Shown: one piece after another, positions 1 through 4,306 of the stretch
Layout of the letters: each line of letters opens with the position of its first letter
Numbering within the stretch: the stretch's first letter is position 1
NCBI GenBank assembly: GCA_944380945.1
Contig: CALWJG010000101.1
Span: forward strand, 1-6,018
DNA from: an uncultured Agathobaculum sp.
GTDB lineage: Bacteria > Bacillota > Clostridia > Oscillospirales > Butyricicoccaceae
Length of the DNA: 6,018 nucleotides
Reading direction: 5' to 3'
The notes under the pieces: model-generated
What the model was told of the DNA's origin: nothing
What the model saw: the letters and a program-made list of their open reading frames with translations, nothing else
The model's database searches: none
Program-made: the position numbers and the translations under genes

Positions 1-184
1 TTTTTTCAAAAGTCAGAGCGCGCTCACGCCGCTGCTCCTCCTTTCCGAAAAAGGTCACGCTCGCGCCGCCTGTTCGCTTGCAAGCGCGCTCACAACGGCT
101 TTGGCTCGCTGCCAACCTTTTTCGGGCGAAACGCGCCGCGGGGTGTTTTCATATCAATACATCACAGTCCGCAGACAGCGCAAA
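1..184. other. Left-edge intergenic stretch without a recognisable gene
   Basis: I find no supportable coding region here. Small structures are visible: a 12-base perfect palindrome (CGCTTGCAAGCG, 75-86) and an 11-base direct repeat AGCGCGCTCAC at 17-27 and 83-93. On the minus strand a very good Shine-Dalgarno-like AAGGAGG (about 43-37) is followed by a GTG at 29-27, but that frame stops after four codons. A gene starting on the minus strand just beyond the left edge is therefore possible but not shown. The stretch could be a dispersed intergenic repeat or the untranslated end of a neighbouring transcript; neither can be decided from this window. Confidence 0.5.
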
Positions 185-226
185 GGCGGCGGAACGCATC
201 ACATGCGTTCCGCCGCCTGTTTTTTT
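184..226. terminator. Perfect hairpin with U-tract, probable bidirectional terminator after the alcohol dehydrogenase gene
   Basis: A perfect 15-bp GC-rich stem (185-199 with 203-217) closes a 3-base CAC loop, and an extra A-T pair (184/218) extends it to 16 bp. On the plus strand it is followed by T, G and then seven Ts (220-226), a strong intrinsic-terminator tail. On the minus strand only TTT follows the stem. It lies 27 nt downstream of the stop codon of the leftward dehydrogenase gene, so by position it should end that transcript. Its better tail faces the other way and would stop rightward transcription entering from beyond the left edge. A bidirectional terminator fits both. Confidence 0.8.
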
Positions 227-244
227 GGGTTTCTGCCGCCGCGC

Positions 245-1282
245 TCACCCGATGGTGACCGCGACCTTCATCACGCCGTCCCGCCGTCCCTCGAACAGGG
301 CGTAGGCCGCGTCGATCTCCGAAAGGGGGAAGATATGCGTGATGAGCGGGGTGGTGTCCAGCTCGCCCGCCGCGATCAGGCGCAGGATCTCCGCGCAGTC
401 GCAGCCGTCCACGCCGCCGGTCTTGAAGGTCAGGTTTTTGCCGTACATCTCGGGCAGGGGCAGGGTCTGCGGCCGGTCGTACAGCGCCACAATGGTCACG
501 ACCGCGTTGGGCCGCGCGCACTCCCACGCGAGGCGGAAGCTGTCCTCCGTGCCGCCGGCCTCGAGCACCGCGTCCGCGCCGCCGTGGGCGCTGTTGTGCC
601 GCACGAACTCGGCCGCGTGCGCGGGCGAGACCGTGAGCACATCCGGAAAATGCTCCTGCACGAACTGCCGCCGCAGCGGGTCGGGCTCGCACACGATCAC
701 CCGTCGGGGCTGCCGCAGCAGCACGCACAGCAGCGTGCAGATGCCGGTCGGTCCCGCGCCGAGCAGCAGCACGGTGTCCGTGGGCCGGATCTCGGCGATG
801 CGCGCCGCCCAGTAGCCGGTGGCGAGCACGTCGCCCACGAACAGCGCCTGCCGGTCGGACACGCTCTCCGGGATGACGTTCAGCCCCTGGTCGGCATAGG
901 GCACGCGGACGTATTCGGCCTGGCCACCGTCGATGCGGCAGCCGAGCGCCCAGCCGCCCTCGGGGTCGGTGCAGTTGTTGACATAGCCGTGTTCACAGAA
1001 AAAGCAGTGCCCGCAGAAGGTCTCGACGTTGACGGTCACGCGGTCGCCGGGCTTGACCGTGCGCACGGCCGCGCCCACCTGTTCGACCACGCCGACCATC
1101 TCATGCCCGACCGTTATGCCGGGCACGGCGCGGGGCACCGAGCCGTGCTTGATATGCAGGTCGCTGGTGCAGATGCTCGCGAGCGTGACGCGCACGATCG
1201 CGTCCCGCGGGTCGCGCAGGACGGGCTTGGGCTTGTCCAGCAGGGCAAAATGCCCGGGTTCCACATAGGTGTAAGCAAGCAT
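245..1282 (-). CDS. Zinc-dependent medium-chain alcohol dehydrogenase
   Basis: A 345-residue cytoplasmic oxidoreductase of the medium-chain dehydrogenase/reductase superfamily. Such enzymes interconvert an alcohol (often secondary) and an aldehyde or ketone with a nicotinamide cofactor. The GroES-like catalytic domain comes first: catalytic zinc ligand C38 in ICTSDLH, the GHE motif (H60, E61), and D151 in GDVLATGYWAA, which matches the aspartate zinc ligand of clostridial-type secondary alcohol dehydrogenases. Four cysteines (90, 93, 96, 104) with CxxCxxC spacing form the lobe that normally holds a structural zinc. The Rossmann domain follows, with LGAGPTG at 174-180. Acidic E199 and D201 after the second strand suggest NAD(H) rather than NADP(H), by inference. 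Length is normal for the family. The ATG is supported by AAGGAG at 1297-1292, about 9 nt upstream. The gene has its own promoter after the rny terminator. The substrate cannot be named; a threonine- or polyol-dehydrogenase relative is the main alternative. Confidence 0.93.
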   Translation of the reverse strand: MLAYTYVEPGHFALLDKPKPVLRDPRDAIVRVTLASICTSDLHIKHGSVPRAVPGITVGHEMVGVVEQVGAAVRTVKPGDRVTVNVETFCGHCFFCEHGYVNNCTDPEGGWALGCRIDGGQAEYVRVPYADQGLNVIPESVSDRQALFVGDVLATGYWAARIAEIRPTDTVLLLGAGPTGICTLLCVLLRQPRRVIVCEPDPLRRQFVQEHFPDVLTVSPAHAAEFVRHNSAHGGADAVLEAGGTEDSFRLAWECARPNAVVTIVALYDRPQTLPLPEMYGKNLTFKTGGVDGCDCAEILRLIAAGELDTTPLITHIFPLSEIDAAYALFEGRRDGVMKVAVTIG

Positions 1283-1309
1283 ATTTCACGGCTCCTTCCG
1301 GTTTCCTTT

Positions 1310-1338
1310 ATTATATTGCACGCGCGGGGCAAAGTCAA
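1310..1338 (-). promoter_or_regulatory. Housekeeping-sigma promoter of the alcohol dehydrogenase gene
   Basis: On the minus strand TTGACT (1338-1333) is followed after exactly 17 nt by a perfect TATAAT (1315-1310). This matches the vegetative sigma-factor consensus at 11 of 12 positions. Transcription would start near 1303, giving a leader of only about 20 nt that carries the AAGGAG ribosome-binding site. No operator-like inverted repeat overlaps it, so strong constitutive expression is plausible from the sequence alone. Confidence 0.85.
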
Positions 1339-1360
1339 TTCCGGCGCCGCGGGCGCGCGC

Positions 1361-1393
1361 AAAACAAAAAGCAGCGGCTTTGCCGCTGCTTTT
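1361..1393 (-). terminator. Intrinsic terminator of rny
   Basis: Read on the minus strand, GCAGCGGC, loop AAA, then GCCGCTGC form an 8-bp GC-rich stem (1389-1382 with 1378-1371). A-T pairs (1393-1390 with 1370-1367) extend it to 12 bp. The tail reads TTTTTGTTTT (1370-1361). It begins about 46 nt after the rny stop codon and ends 22 nt before the -35 box of the next gene, separating the two leftward genes into distinct transcripts. The A-tract on the far side could also allow weak termination of plus-strand transcription. Confidence 0.88.
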
Positions 1394-1411
1394 ATTGCAT
1401 CCGATTGGGCT

Positions 1412-1435
1412 GCACCCGTGGTTCGGGGCGGGTGC
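1412..1435. other. GC-rich hairpin just downstream of the rny stop codon
   Basis: GCACCCG (1412-1418) and CGGGTGC (1429-1435) are exact inverted repeats around a 10-base loop, four bases past the rny stop codon. No T-run follows on either strand, so it is not itself an intrinsic terminator. It could protect the 3' end of the rny mRNA or be chance pairing in GC-rich DNA. Confidence 0.5.
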
Positions 1436-1439
1436 GCGC

Positions 1440-2981
1440 TTACTTGGCGTAATCCACCGCGCGCGTCTCGCGCACCATGTTGACCTTGATCTGGCCGGGG
1501 TAATCCAGCTCGTCCTCGATCTTTTTGGCGATGTCGCGGGCCAGCATGACCATCGCGTCGTCCGACACCTTTTCCGGATTGACGATGATGCGGATCTCGC
1601 GGCCGGCCTGGATCGCGTAGGAGCTTGCGACGCCGGGCGTCTCGTTGGCGATGCCCTCGAGCTTTTCCAGACGCTTGATGTAGTTCTCCAGATTCTCACG
1701 CCGCGCGCCCGGCCGTGCGGCCGAGATCGCGTCCGCCGCCTGCACCAGGCAGGCGATGATGGTCTTGGCCTCCACGTCGCCGTGGTGCGCCTCGATCGCG
1801 TGAACGATCTGCGGGGATTCCTTGTACTTGCGGGCGAGATCTACGCCGATCTGCACATGGCTGCCCTCGACTTCGTGGTCGATCGCCTTGCCGATGTCGT
1901 GCAGCAGGCCGGCGCGGCGCGCAGGCACCGGGTCGAGCCCGAGCTCGCTGGCCATCATGCCGGCGATGTGCGCCACCTCGATCGAGTGCTGCAGCACGTT
2001 CTGGCCGTAGCTCGTGCGGTAGCGCAGGCGGCCGAGGATCTTGACCAGCTCGGGATGGATGCCGTGGATGCCGGTCTCGAACGTCGCGCGCTCGCCCTCG
2101 GATTTGATGATCTGGTCCACCTCGCGGCGGGACTTTTCGACCATTTCCTCGATGCGGGCGGGATGGATGCGGCCGTCCACGATCAGCTTTTCAAGCGCCA
2201 GGCGCGCCACCTCGCGGCGCACCGGGTCGAACGAGGACAGCGTGATCGCCTCGGGCGTGTCGTCGATGATCAGGTCGACGCCGGTCAGCGTCTCGAGCGT
2301 GCGGATGTTGCGGCCCTCGCGGCCGATGATGCGGCCCTTCATCTCATCGTTGGGCAGCGGCACGACCGAAACGGTCGCTTCGGAAACATGGTCCGCCGCG
2401 CAGCGCTGGATGGCGGTCGAGATGATCTCGCGGGCGGTCTGCTCGCTCTCGTCCTTGAGGCGCTGGTTGATCTCGCGCAGCTTGACCGCCGCGTCGTGCG
2501 TGGCCTCGGCCTCGATCGAGGCGACCAGCATCTCGCGCGCCTCGTCGCGGGTCATGCTGGCGATGTGCTCGAGCTTTTCGAGCTGCTCGGCCCGGATGCG
2601 CTCGAGCTCTTCCTTTTCCTTCTGGGTGGCCTCGAGCTGGCGGTTGAGTTCTTCATTCTTGCGGTCGAGCGTGTCGCTCTTCTTGTCCAGCGCTTCCTCG
2701 CGCTGGATCAGGCGGCGCTCGAGCTGCTGGGTCTCATTGCGGCGCTCCTTGAGCTCGCGGTCGGCCTCGGTGCGCTGCTTGTGGATCTCGTCCTTGGCTT
2801 CGAGTATGGATTCGCGCTTTTTGGTCTCACCGGCCTTGATGGCCTCGTTGATGATGCGGGTCGCTTCGGTCTCTGCCGAGCCGATCTCTTTTTCCGCAAC
2901 GCTTTTGCGATACTGGAAGCCGACGACAACGCCCACAACGAGACACACGATACCGGCGATGATCGGTATGATGATATCCAT
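1440..2981 (-). CDS. rny: Ribonuclease Y, membrane-anchored endoribonuclease
   Basis: RNase Y makes the initiating endonucleolytic cuts in mRNA decay and processing, working at the inner face of the membrane as part of a degradosome-like network. The 513-residue protein shows the full family layout. Residues about 3-22 are a hydrophobic membrane anchor. A long charged coiled coil rich in Glu, Lys, Arg and Gln runs from about 25 to 190. A KH RNA-binding domain at about 203-268 has the GRIIGREGRNIR loop (217-227). The HD phosphohydrolase domain follows from about 320, with H332, the catalytic H361-D362 pair, H369, H399/H400 and D417. Length is close to the Bacillus subtilis protein (about 520). 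The chosen ATG places the membrane anchor at the very N-terminus and has AGGGAGG at 3000-2994, 12 nt upstream. An in-frame ATG at 3050 would add a polar extension without a ribosome-binding site. All catalytic motifs are intact. Confidence 0.97.
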   Translation of the reverse strand: MDIIIPIIAGIVCLVVGVVVGFQYRKSVAEKEIGSAETEATRIINEAIKAGETKKRESILEAKDEIHKQRTEADRELKERRNETQQLERRLIQREEALDKKSDTLDRKNEELNRQLEATQKEKEELERIRAEQLEKLEHIASMTRDEAREMLVASIEAEATHDAAVKLREINQRLKDESEQTAREIISTAIQRCAADHVSEATVSVVPLPNDEMKGRIIGREGRNIRTLETLTGVDLIIDDTPEAITLSSFDPVRREVARLALEKLIVDGRIHPARIEEMVEKSRREVDQIIKSEGERATFETGIHGIHPELVKILGRLRYRTSYGQNVLQHSIEVAHIAGMMASELGLDPVPARRAGLLHDIGKAIDHEVEGSHVQIGVDLARKYKESPQIVHAIEAHHGDVEAKTIIACLVQAADAISAARPGARRENLENYIKRLEKLEGIANETPGVASSYAIQAGREIRIIVNPEKVSDDAMVMLARDIAKKIEDELDYPGQIKVNMVRETRAVDYAK

Positions 2982-3279
2982 TGTCTGGTGTGTCCTCCCT
3001 GTTTTGTAAAATAGTTCATGCGGCGCGGCTGCGCCATGGCAATACCGCATGCCCCGTCAGAGAGCGGACACGGGCGGATGCTGTTCGGATATGCGCGTTT
3101 TTTATCAAATATGCCGGGTGAATGGACGATATATTGCAAAAACCGGGCAAAGTCCGGATAACAAAGGCCCGCGAAACGCTGCCGGCGCGGCGGAACGGTG
3201 ATGCCGGAGGTTATAATGCCCCTTGAAAAAAGCCGTGTGCAAATCATGCACAGGCCATATTACAGCAGGTATTATACTA
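2982..3279 (-). other. Long untranslated leader of rny, no gene seen
   Basis: If rny is transcribed from the promoter at 3314-3286, initiation near 3279 gives a leader of about 298 nt. No reading frame in it has both a plausible start signal and a recognisable product. One weak hairpin is visible on the minus strand: CCGG and CCGG arms around 3155-3141, followed by TTTTT (about 3140-3136). It resembles a poor terminator. The sequence is less GC-rich than the flanking genes. I do not recognise a known riboswitch or leader family. A second promoter closer to the gene is possible, but I found no convincing -35/-10 pair. Confidence 0.45.
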
Positions 3280-3285
3280 TCCATA

Positions 3286-3314
3286 ATTGTAAAGCCTGTT
3301 GGGCAAACTGTCAA
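3286..3314 (-). promoter_or_regulatory. Probable rny promoter
   Basis: On the minus strand a perfect TTGACA (3314-3309) is separated by exactly 17 nt from TACAAT (3291-3286), a match to the housekeeping consensus at 11 of 12 positions. A TATAAT also lies just downstream (3276-3271), but its -35 position reads ACAGGC, so it is a weaker candidate. The nearest leftward gene is rny, about 300 nt away. The promoter lies back to back with the rightward pgeF promoter, their -35 boxes being about 60 bp apart. Confidence 0.75.
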
Positions 3315-3375
3315 GAAAAACAGCGCTGCCGCTGGACAGATTTTGGCGTTTTTTGAGAACCGCGCCGGGCCGCCC

Positions 3376-3404
3376 TTGTGGAGCAGGCCGCGATTTGATA
3401 TAAT
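3376..3404 (+). promoter_or_regulatory. Extended -10 promoter of the pgeF operon
   Basis: A perfect TATAAT at 3399-3404 is preceded by TG at 3396-3397, giving the extended -10 form TGATATAAT. Exactly 17 nt upstream is TTGTGG (3376-3381), a poor -35 box matching only the first three consensus bases; the extended -10 could compensate. The predicted start near 3411 gives a leader of about 73 nt with short GC-rich inverted repeats (3424-3429 with 3445-3450) around an A-tract, ending in AGGAGG at 3470-3475. Confidence 0.78.
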
Positions 3405-3483
3405 AGGCGAATAACGGACGCGGGCGCGGGCGCCAAAAAAACCGCCGCGCACGCGCTTCGGATCCCCACAGGAGGAAACCGCC

Positions 3484-4284
3484 ATGCACGAGTCCATGCG
3501 CCGTGTGCAGCACGGCCCATTCCTTTATTATACCTGCAGCCGCCTGCCCGTGCGGCACGCGTTCACGACCAGATTCGGCGGCGTGAGCACCGGCCACTGC
3601 GAAAGCCTCAACCTCGGCTTCAACCGCGGGGACGAGGAGGCCAATGTGCGCGAAAACTACCGCCGTCTGGCGGCGGAGACCGGCGTGGACGAAACGCGCT
3701 TTACGCTGACAAAGCAGATCCACGAGAGCGAGGTCTCGGTCGTGACCGAGGACAAGGTGGGCATGGGCCTGCACCGGCCGATGGCGTGGCAGTCGGACGC
3801 GATCGTCACCGCGCTGCCGGACACGCCGCTTATCGGCTTTTATGCGGACTGCGTGGTCACCCTGCTGTACGACCCCGCGACCCGCACCGCGGGCGTGTGC
3901 CACTCCGGCTGGCGCGGCATGGCGGCGGGCATTTTGCCCAAGGCCGTCAGCGTGATGGAGGCGCAGCTCGGCGCCCGGCGGGACAGCCTGATCGCCGTGC
4001 TCGGCCCGTCCATCCGGCAGGAGTGCTTTGAGACCGACGCGGACGTGCCCACGGCCATGGAGCAGCAGCTGGGCGCGCTCGTGCGGCCGTATATCGCGGA
4101 AAAGGGCGTCAAGTTCCATGTGGACCTGCAGGGCATCGGCGTCAAGCTGCTGGAGGACGCCGGCCTGCGGCCGGAAAACGTGATCGACAGCGGCATCTGC
4201 ACCATGTGCCGCAGCGACGAGTTCTGGTCGCACCGCAAGACGCACGGCGTGCGCGGGGTGCAGGGCGCCATGATCTGCCTGTAA
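3484..4284 (+). CDS. pgeF: PgeF/YfiH/YlmD family purine nucleoside phosphorylase (laccase-domain protein, peptidoglycan editing factor)
   Basis: A 266-residue cytoplasmic zinc protein of the family once called multicopper polyphenol oxidase. Studied members phosphorolyse adenosine, inosine and methylthioadenosine and deaminate adenosine. The E. coli homologue YfiH is also reported to keep L-serine out of the peptidoglycan stem peptide. Diagnostic features are visible: the N-terminal AFTTRFGGVSTG motif (26-37), NLGFNRGDE (43-51) followed by VRENYRRL, and the three-residue metal site H80 (KQIHESEV), C123 (YADCVV) and H140 (VCHSGWRG). GPSI at 174-177, CTMC at 239-242 and FWSHRK at 247-252 complete the family pattern. 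Length is normal. The start is well set by AGGAGG at 3470-3475, 8 nt before the ATG; a second ATG at codon 5 lacks this spacing. It is the first gene of an apparent two-gene operon, 19 nt before the next. Which family role dominates here is not shown by sequence. Confidence 0.95.
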   Translation: MHESMRRVQHGPFLYYTCSRLPVRHAFTTRFGGVSTGHCESLNLGFNRGDEEANVRENYRRLAAETGVDETRFTLTKQIHESEVSVVTEDKVGMGLHRPMAWQSDAIVTALPDTPLIGFYADCVVTLLYDPATRTAGVCHSGWRGMAAGILPKAVSVMEAQLGARRDSLIAVLGPSIRQECFETDADVPTAMEQQLGALVRPYIAEKGVKFHVDLQGIGVKLLEDAGLRPENVIDSGICTMCRSDEFWSHRKTHGVRGVQGAMICL

Positions 4285-4285
4285 C

Positions 4286-4306
4286 GGAAAGGGAGTTCCG
4301 GTTTTG
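4286..4306 (+). promoter_or_regulatory. Ribosome-binding site and TTG start of the substrate-binding lipoprotein
   Basis: GGAAAGGGAG (4286-4295) begins one base after the pgeF stop and ends 8 nt before TTG at 4304-4306. The TTG is chosen because it gives an immediate lipoprotein signal peptide. The only nearby ATG (4312) is in a different frame that soon stops, and no in-frame ATG exists before the middle of the protein. Confidence 0.88.

Noticed and set aside
90..152. 20-codon minus-strand frame MKTPRGAFRPKKVGSEPKPL
   Set aside because: There is no Shine-Dalgarno sequence upstream and no known small-protein family that I recognise; it is too short to support alone.
101..1483. Long plus-strand open frame (460 codons) opposite the alcohol dehydrogenase
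   Set aside because: It has no ribosome-binding site, no family motifs and a skewed Arg/Ala/His/Val composition typical of the antisense of GC-rich coding DNA. The minus-strand gene has every catalytic motif, a promoter and a Shine-Dalgarno site.
1380..3014. Long plus-strand open frame (544 codons) opposite rny
   Set aside because: It is an antisense shadow: it is Leu/Ala/Asp/Val-rich without recognisable domains, starts inside the rny terminator, and lies fully over an intact RNase Y gene.
2982..3050. rny start at the upstream ATG (3050)
   Set aside because: It would put 23 polar residues before the membrane anchor, has no Shine-Dalgarno site, and makes the protein longer than usual; the ATG at 2981 fits the family.
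3212..3217. Plus-strand TATAAT as an extra promoter
   Set aside because: The position 17 nt upstream reads GGCGGA, unlike a -35 box, and no TG extension precedes it.
2708..3247. Minus-strand frame starting in the rny leader
   Set aside because: It has no ribosome-binding site and no recognisable product, and most of it overlaps rny in another frame.
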